Counted from the first letter of the stretch, positions 7,554 through 18,783 are shown. The stretch is DNA of 38,332 bases from JBMOPD01 sp049323615 (GCA_049323615.1 JBMOPD010000064.1:1-38332); one strand, 5' to 3'. The notes: generated by a model not told the origin, from the letters alone. Program-made: numbers and translations.

Positions 7554-8819
7554 TTATATGTTCATGGGGGGCAGGGTGAAGACCGGGTTCCTGTTCTGCA
7601 GGTACTGGTCGGTCACGAAAGGAGAACCGAACCCGTATTTCCCGGCAGTCTCCATAATGAGGTCGAAAACTTCGGGCCTGAAGATCAGCCGCGGGGGCTT
7701 GACTCCGTCCTGGATGATGCTGCGGATGAGGGTGCCGCTGAAGTTCTGCCTCTCCCTGGTGTGGCCGCACAGCCCCATGTAGGCCACCTCGGCGCAGACG
7801 GGGCAGTACCACCACTCCAGAACTCGGACCGGTTTGATATCGAGAGCCCCGGGCGGGAGCCGGTCAAAAATTCTGTGCGCGTCGTACGGGTCGTAATAGG
7901 TGCCCACACCGGCGTGATCCCTGCCGAACATATGATGGGTCAACCCCAGGTTGGTGCGCAGAATGGCATGGAAAATCGCCTCTTTGGGACCGGCATAACG
8001 CATGTCCCACAGAGTAATGGAAGTCATGTGCGTGTCCTCGCGGAAGTAGCCGGCGGTGCGCAAAACATCCTGGCACAACACGATGGCCTCGTCGATGTAG
8101 TCGCCCTTCCGCTTTTCCCCGATAATGGCGTTTACTAACAGTCCGGTCTCAATTTTTTCCACCGGGGCGTCACCGTGGGTTTGCAGCCACGAACCTTTCA
8201 TCAGCCACTCGTGGCCGGTGTGCGGGACATTGCGGGTCTGGTGGGCAACTATGCGCTTCCAGCCCTTTTCAGCAAATTTCTGGCGGGTCTGGATCGGGGT
8301 GAGAAAAAACTTGTCATAGGGAGGATTTATTTTCGGCTGGTTTACCAGGATGATTTTGCCGCCGATGAACTTGTCTTTATAAGCGAAAGTCCTGGCCACA
8401 CCGGGGTGCTTCCCGTCGGTGGTGCCATACACGCTTTGGGCAATCTTGGTTTTATCGAACGAGTATATTTCTTCGACAGCGAGAGCGGCCATCGGCTGAT
8501 TCTGATAGGCGAGGAGTACCGTGTCGCCCTCCTTGATGCCGTATTCAGCCAGCTCACCATCGGACATGTCAAAGACAATCGGTATCGACCAAACTGCTCC
8601 GCCGGCGAGGGTCATGTGTTCGCAGACCGCATCTACATCCGCCCGGCCCATAAACCCTTCCAGGGGGCTGAAGAAACCATAGGCGATGCCAATAATTTCC
8701 CTGGCAATTTGCCCGCGGATGGGTATTTTGGTAAGCCCGGAAACCTTTGCGGCCGCTTCAGCGGGATCTGTTATTACCCTTTCAATAATTTCTTTGCCAC
8801 CGTGACCTACATAGCTCAT
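7554..8819 (-). CDS. sat: Sulfate adenylyltransferase (ATP sulfurylase), dissimilatory/archaeal type
   Basis: 421 residues, the usual length for the single-domain Sat of sulfate reducers. It catalyses ATP + sulfate to APS + PPi in the cytoplasm (or the reverse in sulfur oxidisers). Active-site motifs are complete: QTRN (194-197), HTGHE (200-204, the nucleotidylyl-transferase HxGH), and GRDHAG (299-304). A zinc-binding set, CPVC (339-342) and CGH (351-353), is present as in related enzymes. The N-terminal PUA-like domain covers residues 1 to about 165. ATG 8819 has AGGAG at good spacing. A promoter and an operator-like dyad lie upstream (8958-9014). No aprBA, dsr or pyrophosphatase genes are next to it, which is unusual for a working sulfate-reduction cluster. 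The gene itself looks intact. Confidence 0.95.
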   Translation of the reverse strand: MSYVGHGGKEIIERVITDPAEAAAKVSGLTKIPIRGQIAREIIGIAYGFFSPLEGFMGRADVDAVCEHMTLAGGAVWSIPIVFDMSDGELAEYGIKEGDTVLLAYQNQPMAALAVEEIYSFDKTKIAQSVYGTTDGKHPGVARTFAYKDKFIGGKIILVNQPKINPPYDKFFLTPIQTRQKFAEKGWKRIVAHQTRNVPHTGHEWLMKGSWLQTHGDAPVEKIETGLLVNAIIGEKRKGDYIDEAIVLCQDVLRTAGYFREDTHMTSITLWDMRYAGPKEAIFHAILRTNLGLTHHMFGRDHAGVGTYYDPYDAHRIFDRLPPGALDIKPVRVLEWWYCPVCAEVAYMGLCGHTRERQNFSGTLIRSIIQDGVKPPRLIFRPEVFDLIMETAGKYGFGSPFVTDQYLQNRNPVFTLPPMNI

Positions 8820-8957
8820 TTCTATACTCCTTTCTCCTTTCTCTTTGATTCAGGATCACCCCGTTCACAATCACAAACTAACTGGTGGCTGTTTGGCCAT
8901 TTCAATTTCTTTATTTTTTTATTCACCCCCCAAAAACACGTAAAATGCTTGAACTAA

Positions 8958-8986
8958 ATGTAACATAGCCGCCTGTTGAATGTCAA
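8958..8986 (-). promoter_or_regulatory. Predicted sigma-A promoter of sat
   Basis: On the minus strand a perfect TTGACA (8986-8981), a 17-base spacer, and TTACAT (8963-8958) as a weak -10. It gives a leader of about 130 bases before the sat ATG. The weak -10 suggests dependence on an activator. Confidence 0.5.
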
Positions 8987-8990
8987 TATT

Positions 8991-9014
8991 TACCATGCAT
9001 GTCATTACATGGTA
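8991..9014. promoter_or_regulatory. Dyad operator upstream of the sat -35 box
   Basis: TACCATG (8991-8997) and CATGGTA (9008-9014) form a perfect 7-bp inverted repeat with a 10-base spacer. It is centred about 52 bases upstream of the predicted sat start site. This position and symmetry fit a dimeric activator of the Crp/Fnr kind. The protein is not identified. Confidence 0.45.
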
Positions 9015-9258
9015 TATTTACATACAGAACTTTTCCTGGAAAACACCGGACAGCCCCTGTAATAAGCAAAGACCACGGCAAAAACCATGGCCTTTTATTG
9101 TTCCCGGGGAGATTTCTTCTTTAGTTCACCCTTTTCCCCTGTTCCTTATTTTTTACACATTAAATTTACCGGAAATACTTAACATAAACAGGAGGAATCG
9201 GGGATATATCCGGTGAAAAAACATAAATCCCACTAACTATAAAAAAGGATGGCCCGCT

Positions 9259-9873
9259 ATGCACGGATATGACATGGAAAAACTGGCCGGAACTTTTAAC
9301 CGGGTAGCTCCTTTTTATGATATTGTCAGGCCGCTGTTCATCCGGCCATACCGGAAGGCCGTTAGATATACCCTGAATGAATTAAAGAGCGGTGAAAATC
9401 CTCCCCGGGTACTGGATATCGGCACCGGTACCGGAACACTGGCCGGTATTTTTGCCGACCGGGGGGCTAAGGTGACCGGAGTTGACATTTCGCCGGAAAT
9501 GCTAAACCAGGCGCGCAAAAAATACGGTTCCCGCGTGTCTTTTTTGCAGGCCCCTGCCCATGCCCCCGGTTTGTTCGGAAATGACAGTTTTGACGTGGTG
9601 TCGGCGGCCTTTGTACTGCATGAAATGCCGCCGGACTACCGGATAAGGGTGCTGGAGGAAATGAAAAGGCTGGCCCGGAGAGTGGTGCTGGTGATTGATT
9701 ATGTGCCCAACTGCAACCCGCTGATTTCCCTGGTTGAGCATTTGGAAAAAAGCTATTACCGCGATTTCCTCGGCAGTGTGAAAGCCGAATTAAACAATGT
9801 GTTTTCCCGGCATATTTGCAAAAGGATGTCTCATTTTATAGGGATGTACCTGTGTGATTCCCGGAACTATTGA
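9259..9873 (+). CDS. Class I SAM-dependent methyltransferase (UbiE/Methyltransf_11-like)
   Basis: 204 residues; ATG 9259 follows AAAAGGATGG. Motif I VLDIGTGTGTLA (about 50-61) binds S-adenosylmethionine. The acidic residue after strand 2 is seen in VTGVDISPEML, and motif post-II in FDVVSAAFVLHEM. The N-terminal NRVAPFYDIVRP is the pattern of the UbiE/quinone and small-molecule methyltransferase group. The C-terminal part is short. Substrate unknown. It stands alone, divergent from sat and convergent with the large PAS/GGDEF protein gene, whose stop lies one base after its own. Confidence 0.82.
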   Translation: MHGYDMEKLAGTFNRVAPFYDIVRPLFIRPYRKAVRYTLNELKSGENPPRVLDIGTGTGTLAGIFADRGAKVTGVDISPEMLNQARKKYGSRVSFLQAPAHAPGLFGNDSFDVVSAAFVLHEMPPDYRIRVLEEMKRLARRVVLVIDYVPNCNPLISLVEHLEKSYYRDFLGSVKAELNNVFSRHICKRMSHFIGMYLCDSRNY

Positions 9874-9874
9874 T

Positions 9875-12793
<2,919 letters not shown>

Positions 12794-13029
12794 AAGACAC
12801 CCTCCACTTTCAATTACAACTACTTTATCAGGCAATTGTTTCCTTTATTCAATATTAACGACAGAATTCCTTTATTTTTCACTTTAATAACCCGCCTCCG
12901 GGGAAGATCACCGGAGACAATTACGAATGACAAAAAAGCTCAATTCTGGAGGTAAACAGTTGGCCGGTGGAGAAAATCATTTTAGTGATCATTCGTCCCG
13001 GGGCGGGGTTGGGAAAAGGTGATTAAACA

Positions 13030-13714
13030 TTGAGCTATAAAATGGTAGTGCTGGACCTTGACGGAACCCTTTTAAATGACAATAAAGAACTGTCTCCCCA
13101 AAGCATCAAGGTGCTTTCCGCGCTGCAGGCCGGTAATATTGAAATAGTGATTGCCACGGGACGCAGGTATAAATACGTAAAATCTCTGTTCGAAAATATC
13201 GGACCACTGGGAAGAAGGCTACGATTTTCTGCTTGAATTCGAAAAAGACGCCCCCTGTTACAGGTCGTACCTTGCGGACAGTGTCACTGAGTACCGGGTA
13301 GTGGGGGACTTTATGCAGTACAGGGAAAAACTGGTTCTTTTGATGTGCTTCATGGATGAGGAAAGGATTCTAAAAGAGTTTGAAACCTGCCTCCGGGAAA
13401 AATTCAACAAACTAATACATTCCCATATTCTGACCACTTTGACAAGAATCGGCCCGGTCCTGGAGATAATGAACCCCGCCGGAACCAAATGGAAGACGCT
13501 GCTGGAATACGCCGGTACGCTGAAGATAACGCCTGCGGAGATTGTCGCCGTGGGAGACGACAACAATGATATAGAAATGATAAAGAATGCCGGGCTGGGA
13601 GTTGCCATGCAAAACGCCACCGGAAAGGTAAAATCGGCAGCCAGGGTGATAACCCGCTATTCAAATAATGATGACGGTGCGGCCAGGGAACTGGCCAGTA
13701 TTTTTAATTTATAG
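13030..13714 (+). pseudogene. Cof-type HAD phosphatase, internal deletion and frameshift
   Basis: The first part (TTG 13030, AAGGTG upstream) encodes VVLDLDGTLLND, the HAD motif I, and motif II IVIATGRR, ending at KYVKSLFENIG near 13205. The frame then breaks and another frame continues DHWEEGYDFLLEFEKDAP, a cap-domain segment, to the motif IV region VGDDNNDIEMIKNAGLGVAM and a normal end KSAARVITRYSNNDDG. About 40-60 residues that normally join motif II to the cap (with the conserved NGA segment) are absent. So the gene has lost an out-of-frame piece and is inactive. An assembly error is the alternative. Confidence 0.82.
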
Positions 13715-13786
13715 CACCTTATGAAGGTATTGTTAAAAAGTTTTTATTATAAATGCTATTTTATGCTATTTATGGCTTTATATGTC

Positions 13787-13816
13787 TTTACATATGTGAA
13801 ATATTATACTTATAAT
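13787..13816 (+). promoter_or_regulatory. Predicted sigma-A promoter of the chemotaxis receptor gene
   Basis: TTTACA (13787-13792), an 18-base spacer, and a perfect TATAAT (13811-13816), 74 bases before the GTG start, in an AT-rich stretch. Confidence 0.55.
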
Positions 13817-13889
13817 TGAGTTAAATACTTTTTAAACATGTACAGGTGATCAGCGCTTAGCTATATTTCACAACAGGAGGTATAAAATT

Positions 13890-15455
13890 GTGATTACCCG
13901 GATAAGAACCCGTCTCCTGCTTATGTGCTCAATGATACTTATATTTACCATCGCCATCGGGCTGTTCGCCCTTTATGAGATTCGTGAAGTAAACAAATCC
14001 TACCAGCACCTCGTCAACAACCGGGGAGAAATTTCCAACCGCTCCAGGACTTTGGTGGTCAACTTCGAGTACAGCGCCCTTTATCTTAGAAGTTTCCTTC
14101 TCTGTAATTACGACGATTATCATAAAAAATATGAAGATGCCCTGAATAGGGCCAAAAAAGACGCTTTGGCCTTAAGGGATCTGGTAACCGACGAAGAAGG
14201 CAAAAAAATGGCCGAGAACATGATCAAAGACCTTGACGGATACACCTCCTACTCAAATGAAGTAATCGCTATTAAACAGAAATCACCCAACATACAGGAT
14301 GTGATCGATTATACCCTTAACAAAAAGGGTACCGTTAACAGCATAATCCAGGCCGGCAACGCCCTGGCCGATTACCAGCAGCAGATGATGAAGGAAGAAA
14401 CGGCAAAAAATACCGCCAAGGTTAACAAAATAATCAAGACGGTGACCATAGGCATAATTGCAGCAATTCTATTAAGCATCCTGGTTGCTTTACCCCTGGC
14501 AAACGCCATTTCCCGGCCCCTGGGCAGGCTGGAGAAGGAATCGGAACGGATTGCCCACGGGGATTTGACCGGTGAGGAGATAAAAGTGCTGACCAGGGAC
14601 GAGGTCGGCCATCTGGCCAGGGCTTTCAACCATATGCGCCTCAGCCTGAAGGGGCTGGTGGAAGATGTCTTGTCAACGGCCAGAAAACTTTCCTCCTCTG
14701 TGCAAAACCTTTCCGCCGCCGCCCATATGACCAGCAGCAACACACAAGCGGCCGCCAGCACCGCCGGCCAGATGCTCCTGGCCGTGGAGCAGGTGGCCGC
14801 CAGCGCCAATACAGTGGCAGCCGCGTCAAAAGAAGCTTCCGACCTGGCTGAACAGGGAAACAAGGGGATTGACAGAATAACGGGCCAGATGGAGGACCTG
14901 GGGCGGATATCCAACGAAGTATCGGTGGTGATCAGCGGATTAAACAAGTCCACCACAGAGATAACCAGTATAGTGGACATGATTAGAAATATCGCCGACC
15001 AGACCAACCTGCTGGCTCTGAACGCAGCCATAGAAGCCGCCAGGGCCGGGGATGCCGGCAAGGGCTTTGCAGTGGTGGCCGATGAGGTCAGAAACCTTGC
15101 CGAACAGTCGGCCAACTCGGCCAAGGAGATATACCGCCTGATCCAGGAGGTCCAGTCGGAGTCCGGCAAGGCCGTATCCGTAATGGACCGGAGCAAGCAG
15201 GAATTTCAGGCCGGACAGAAGGTGGTCGACGAGGTAGGGGATTATTTCAGAAACATAATAGTAAAGGTGCATGACCTGGGAGATCAGATCCAGAGTGTGG
15301 CCGCCGCGGCCCAGGAATTGTCCGCCAGCGTTCAGAACGTAACCGAAATCACCAGGGAACAATCAGCCTCCATACAGCAGCTGTCCACCCTGGCCGAGGA
15401 ACTTTCCCAAATGGGCATTTCCATGGAAGAGATGACCAGGAGGTTCAAATTCTAA
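13890..15455 (+). CDS. Methyl-accepting chemotaxis protein
   Basis: GTG 13890 follows AGGAGG by 9 bases; 521 residues. TM1 at about 7-29, a periplasmic four-helix-bundle-type sensor region 30-182, TM2 at about 183-205, HAMP at about 206-258, then a long signalling coiled coil. The receptor tip is canonical (IADQTNLLALNAAIEAARAG, about 368-387), where CheA and CheW bind. The C-terminus ends RRFKF with no CheR-tethering pentapeptide such as NWETF. The ligand is unknown. It is a single gene with its own promoter and a terminator at 15559-15580. No che genes lie nearby. Confidence 0.93.
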   Translation: MITRIRTRLLLMCSMILIFTIAIGLFALYEIREVNKSYQHLVNNRGEISNRSRTLVVNFEYSALYLRSFLLCNYDDYHKKYEDALNRAKKDALALRDLVTDEEGKKMAENMIKDLDGYTSYSNEVIAIKQKSPNIQDVIDYTLNKKGTVNSIIQAGNALADYQQQMMKEETAKNTAKVNKIIKTVTIGIIAAILLSILVALPLANAISRPLGRLEKESERIAHGDLTGEEIKVLTRDEVGHLARAFNHMRLSLKGLVEDVLSTARKLSSSVQNLSAAAHMTSSNTQAAASTAGQMLLAVEQVAASANTVAAASKEASDLAEQGNKGIDRITGQMEDLGRISNEVSVVISGLNKSTTEITSIVDMIRNIADQTNLLALNAAIEAARAGDAGKGFAVVADEVRNLAEQSANSAKEIYRLIQEVQSESGKAVSVMDRSKQEFQAGQKVVDEVGDYFRNIIVKVHDLGDQIQSVAAAAQELSASVQNVTEITREQSASIQQLSTLAEELSQMGISMEEMTRRFKF

Positions 15456-15483
15456 TCCAGCAGTAGCAAAATGGTAGCAAAAT

Positions 15484-15555
15484 GGGGTCAGGCTTTACTT
15501 TGTTCCTTTGTTTTATTTGAGTTTTAGTGAAATTCACAAAGTAAAGCCTGACCCC
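15484..15555. repeat. 19-bp perfect inverted repeat (mobile palindrome)
   Basis: GGGGTCAGGCTTTACTTTG at 15484-15502 and its exact complement at 15537-15555 are separated by 34 bases without coding content. The arms lack the T-tract of a terminator. Such GGGGTCAGGCTTTAC-type arms are known to me as dispersed palindromes in bacterial genomes, often near Y1 (REP-associated) transposases. No transposase is present here. Confidence 0.75.
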
Positions 15556-15558
15556 TAG

Positions 15559-15580
15559 CCGCCCGGCAAGGCGGTTTTTT
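15559..15580 (+). terminator. Terminator, copy 1 of a duplicated hairpin
   Basis: CCGCC, CGGCAA loop, GGCGG, then TTTTTT. It would end the chemotaxis receptor transcript. The same bases recur at 15868-15889. Confidence 0.75.
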
Positions 15581-15867
15581 ATCGTTAAAGAAAGCATATG
15601 TCGATTTAAAGTACTAAAGTAAACCTTTGGTTTGAATATAAACCCCATAATAGCTTTATGGCGCATTGGAGAAGACATCGCACTCGCGAACTCGACCTGC
15701 GACTGAACAGTCTCCGGTAATATCGTTCGATTGATGCCTTCTCCCTTTCGATAGCAACCTCTAAAGTATTGTACGTCCCAAAAGAAGGTGCCGGGCTTTA
15801 GGAAAGGCTGTAAGCATTCTGGATTCTGAATTCTGAATTCTGAATTCCCGCCGCTGTTCCAGCGGCG
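15581..15867. other. Intergenic stretch between duplicated terminators
   Basis: No intact gene is seen. It holds the ATTCTGA tandem repeat (15817-15847) and a GC-rich hairpin just before the second terminator. A short open stretch on the minus strand around 15680-15770 (for example REKASIERYYRRL) looks coding-like but is interrupted. Confidence 0.35.
15817..15847. repeat. ATTCTGA tandem repeat
   Basis: About four units of ATTCTGA/ATTCTGG in a row (ATTCTGGATTCTGAATTCTG and onward). Related units occur inverted at 36573-36609 and shorter at 18831-18848, so this is a dispersed repeat family in this genome. Confidence 0.7.
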
Positions 15868-15889
15868 CCGCCCGGCAAGGCGGTTTTTT
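15868..15889 (+). terminator. Terminator, copy 2 of a duplicated hairpin
   Basis: Same CCGCC/GGCGG stem, loop and T run as at 15559-15580, 65 bases before the next gene. There is no gene between the two copies. Confidence 0.65.
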
Positions 15890-15953
15890 ATTTGATTTCT
15901 CAGGTAAGGAGGTTTAAATAAAAACAGGTGGAATTTTTTATTGGGGTGACAGT

Positions 15954-17189
15954 ATGCATAACCAGACGTTTAACCTTAAAGAAGTCTTCAACTCGCTTTC
16001 CACCGCCCTGGATTTTACATACTCGGGACTGTCCCGGCACCACAAGCGGGTCACTTACATGGCGGTGACACTGGCCAAAAGGCTGCGGCTGCCCGGGGAC
16101 ACCATCAGAAATCTCTACATGTCCTCCATTATTCACGACATAGGGGCCATATCGATGCTGGAAAAGAAACTGCTGGGCGAACTGGAGGTGAAGGACCCTT
16201 ACACCCATTCCGATCTGGGCTGCCGGATGGTAAAAAGCATAAAGTTCCTTAAACCCGTCAGCAATATAATAAAATCACACCATGACTCCTGGAAAGGCGA
16301 CAACCCCAGCGGGCTGAGCGGCAGCCGGATACCCCTGGAGAGCCGCATAATAAATGCCGTTGACAGGCTGGACGTTCTGATTGACCACAATCATTACATT
16401 CTCGAGCAGACCGACGGGGTGTTGAAACGGCTGGGGGAAATCGCAGGCGAAATAATCGATCCCGACATATTCAATGAACTGGTGGACATGGCGGGCAGTG
16501 AGAGTTTCTGGCTGGACCTCCATTCGGACTTCCTGCCGGACATGCTCTGCGGCCAGATGGCGGATTTTGATATATATCTCGACCATGAAATGCTCATGGA
16601 CATTTCCCTGCTCTTTTCCAAGGTGATCGACCAGAAAAGCTCTTTCACCTCCAGGCATTCCCGCCTGGTGGCCGCCAGCTCCGGAATGCTGGCCGGAATA
16701 TCCGGCTTCAGTCCGGAAGACTCTCAAAAAATGGTGGTGGCGGGACTGCTTCACGACATCGGAAAGCTCAGCATACCCGATGAGATACTGGAAAAGCCCG
16801 GCAAACTAAGCCCCGGGGAATTCCGGGTCATTAAGCGGCACAGCTACTACACTTACAGAATACTTGAGGGCATCTCAGGCTTTACCGACATTAACCGCTG
16901 GGCCTCCTATCACCACGAAAAGCTGGACGGCACCGGCTACCCCTTCAAACTGTCCGCTGCGAACATCCCCCGGGGCTCCAGAATAATGGCCGTCAGCGAC
17001 GTTTTTTCGGCTTTGGCCGAGGACCGGCCATACCGCAAGGGAATACCCCGGGAAAGGATAACAGGCATCCTCGGCGACATGGCCGGCAGCGCCCTGGACC
17101 GGGAAATGGTGGGTCTGCTGGTTAATAATTATGATCTGTTTGCCAATTTGTTAAAATGCGAAGATCCCCTGGCGGGCTGCCGGGCTTGA
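15954..17189 (+). CDS. Tandem HD / HD-GYP domain protein (probable c-di-GMP phosphodiesterase)
   Basis: ATG 15954 follows GGGGTGA; 411 residues. The first HD domain (about 25-140) keeps HDIG and HH but the GYP loop is replaced by NPSGL, so it is probably inactive or regulatory. The second (about 235-400) is a full HD-GYP: HDIGKLSIPDEIL, HHEKLDGTGYP and RIMAVSDVFSAL are present. c-di-GMP hydrolysis to pGpG/GMP is expected for the second domain. There is no transmembrane or PAS segment. It follows the chemotaxis receptor but is separated from it by about 500 bp with two terminators, so it is a separate unit. Confidence 0.88.
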   Translation: MHNQTFNLKEVFNSLSTALDFTYSGLSRHHKRVTYMAVTLAKRLRLPGDTIRNLYMSSIIHDIGAISMLEKKLLGELEVKDPYTHSDLGCRMVKSIKFLKPVSNIIKSHHDSWKGDNPSGLSGSRIPLESRIINAVDRLDVLIDHNHYILEQTDGVLKRLGEIAGEIIDPDIFNELVDMAGSESFWLDLHSDFLPDMLCGQMADFDIYLDHEMLMDISLLFSKVIDQKSSFTSRHSRLVAASSGMLAGISGFSPEDSQKMVVAGLLHDIGKLSIPDEILEKPGKLSPGEFRVIKRHSYYTYRILEGISGFTDINRWASYHHEKLDGTGYPFKLSAANIPRGSRIMAVSDVFSALAEDRPYRKGIPRERITGILGDMAGSALDREMVGLLVNNYDLFANLLKCEDPLAGCRA

Positions 17190-17205
17190 GCGATCCGGCC
17201 CTTCC

Positions 17206-18783
17206 CTAAGCCCTCCCCCGCTCCGCCAGCCGCTTTTTCACGGTGGGGAAATAGTCCATGTTGGTGTGGGGAATGAACTTGCTGCTGACGAATTTATTCA
17301 TGAATTCCTGGCTGGCGTTCAGCTCGAAGTAGGTGATGTTCCCGGCGATATCCTCGGCCTGCCGCCTGCATTCCCGGGACATGAGAGCCAGCCTGGCCCC
17401 CTCCCCGGAGCTGTTCCCCAGTTTGACCATCCTGTCCCGGGGCAGGTCCGGGTACAACCCCAGGGCAACCGCAGACTCAATGTCCAGGTGGTGGCCAAAG
17501 GCCCCGGCGGCATAAAACCTTTCTATATCCCCCAGGTTGCAGCCCACGCTCTCCAGTAAAATTTCCAGAGCCGCGTTGACGGCACCCTTGGTGCGCATGA
17601 AATTGCTGATATCAACCTGGCTGACCACAATATCCTTCCCGGTGCCCGACCGGGCCGACGGCGCCACCACAAAAAATTCACTGCTGTTCCGGAACCTGCC
17701 GCTCCTGTCTATCAGGCCGGCCAGAAACAGCTCCGCTATGCAGTCGACCAGCCCGGAACCGCAAATACCCACCGGGGGGCCCCCGCCGATGGTCCGGTAT
17801 TCCACCTGTCCGGTGCTGTCGTTTATTTTGACCTTGTATACCGCTCCCGCCTCGGCCCGCATTCCGCTTACCGCCACGCCGCCTTCCAGGGCCGGTCCGG
17901 CAGCCCCCGCGCAGGCAACCATCCACTGGCTGTTTCCCAGCACTATTTCCCCGTTGGTGCCTATATCCAGCAGCAGGGCCAGCTCATCCTTCCTGTGCAT
18001 TCCGCTGGCCAGCACTCCGGCAATGACATCGCCTCCCAGGTAGCTGCCCACACCCGGCAGTATATAGACCGGGGATTTTTTGTTTACCAGCAGGCCCAGC
18101 GGCCCCGCCTCAAGGGTCCCCGGGCTGTTGACGGCCGGAATGTAGGGGGCGACGCAGATGTTTTTCGGGTCCAGGCCGAGAAAAAGGTGGGCCATGGTGG
18201 TATTGGCGCCGATGGACACGGCGGTTATCCCGCTGGTGGATATATTGTTCCTTTTTGCCAGCCTGAGGACAAGTTCATTAAGGGTACCGGTGACCGCGCT
18301 TTTCAACTGCAGTATGCCCTCTTCATCACGGGCGCTGAATATCCTGCTCAGTATGTCATCGCCGTACCTAATCTGCCCGTTATAGCCCGCCGCGGCGTCA
18401 ACAACCCCGCCTTTGCGCATATCCACCAGGTACACAACCACCGTGGTTGTTCCGATATCCACCGCCAGGCCGAAATGCCTGGCGGTGGTGTCGCCCTCCT
18501 CCAGGTCAATCAAATTCCATCCCCAGTTAAACGCTCCCACCGTGGCGGTGACCCGCCACCCCGCATCCCTGACGGCGCCGGGAATCCTTTTCATCATGTC
18601 CAGGTCAATATTGACCGGACCCGTTACCCTTTCCAGTTCATGGCGCACCCTGTCCACATCGGCCCGGTTGTCAGTCAGTCCCGGTTCCGGCAGGGTTATA
18701 AAAATCTTTTTCGTTATGGGATCGGGCGATATGGATACCGGCTTTCTGTCCTGCAGTATGGTAATTACCTTATCCCTCTCCAC
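17206..18783 (-). CDS. ASKHA-domain corrinoid-activation-like protein (DUF4445/RACo-like) without ferredoxin domain
   Basis: GTG 18783 is preferred because GAGGTG precedes it by 6 bases (a GTG at 18792 overlaps that site); 525 residues. After a linker region of about 100 residues, the ATPase-like core begins with FGLAVDIGTTTVVVYLVD (phosphate 1), followed by YGDDILSRI, SIGANTTMAHLFLG, LLLDIGTNGEIVLG (phosphate 2) and GICGSGLVDCIAELF. These are the motifs of reductive activators of corrinoid proteins (RACo, RamA). The usual N-terminal [2Fe-2S] ferredoxin domain with clustered cysteines is missing, and an in-frame stop just upstream shows it is not encoded here. No methyltransferase or corrinoid protein gene is adjacent. 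Electron input would need a partner. Confidence 0.85.
   Translation of the reverse strand: MERDKVITILQDRKPVSISPDPITKKIFITLPEPGLTDNRADVDRVRHELERVTGPVNIDLDMMKRIPGAVRDAGWRVTATVGAFNWGWNLIDLEEGDTTARHFGLAVDIGTTTVVVYLVDMRKGGVVDAAAGYNGQIRYGDDILSRIFSARDEEGILQLKSAVTGTLNELVLRLAKRNNISTSGITAVSIGANTTMAHLFLGLDPKNICVAPYIPAVNSPGTLEAGPLGLLVNKKSPVYILPGVGSYLGGDVIAGVLASGMHRKDELALLLDIGTNGEIVLGNSQWMVACAGAAGPALEGGVAVSGMRAEAGAVYKVKINDSTGQVEYRTIGGGPPVGICGSGLVDCIAELFLAGLIDRSGRFRNSSEFFVVAPSARSGTGKDIVVSQVDISNFMRTKGAVNAALEILLESVGCNLGDIERFYAAGAFGHHLDIESAVALGLYPDLPRDRMVKLGNSSGEGARLALMSRECRRQAEDIAGNITYFELNASQEFMNKFVSSKFIPHTNMDYFPTVKKRLAERGRA

Larger units (their letters stand above)
8820..9258. other. Intergenic region between divergent sat and methyltransferase genes
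   Basis: It contains the sat promoter and dyad described separately. At 9069-9096 an imperfect 10-bp hairpin (AAGACCACGG / CCATGGCCTT) occurs. On the plus strand it has two A-C mismatches and is followed by TTTTATTG; on the minus strand the same bases pair fully using G-U pairs. It may be a terminator or a leader structure; direction unclear. No additional gene is seen. Confidence 0.45.

Noticed and set aside
7191..8957. Long plus-strand open frames opposite sat (315 and 260 codons)
   Set aside because: Antisense to a gene with complete active-site motifs and a strong ribosome binding site; the translations have no family pattern.
14372..15196. A 274-codon minus-strand frame across the chemotaxis receptor gene
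   Set aside because: Antisense to the conserved receptor signalling domain; the Ala/Ser-rich translation is typical of coiled-coil antisense.
15484..15555. Inverted repeat as a terminator for the chemotaxis receptor gene
   Set aside because: The 34-base loop and lack of a T run after the arm make it unlikely; a standard terminator lies just after it.
15817..15847. Tandem ATTCTGA units as a CRISPR array
   Set aside because: Seven-base units without spacers; no CRISPR repeat-spacer structure exists anywhere in the window.
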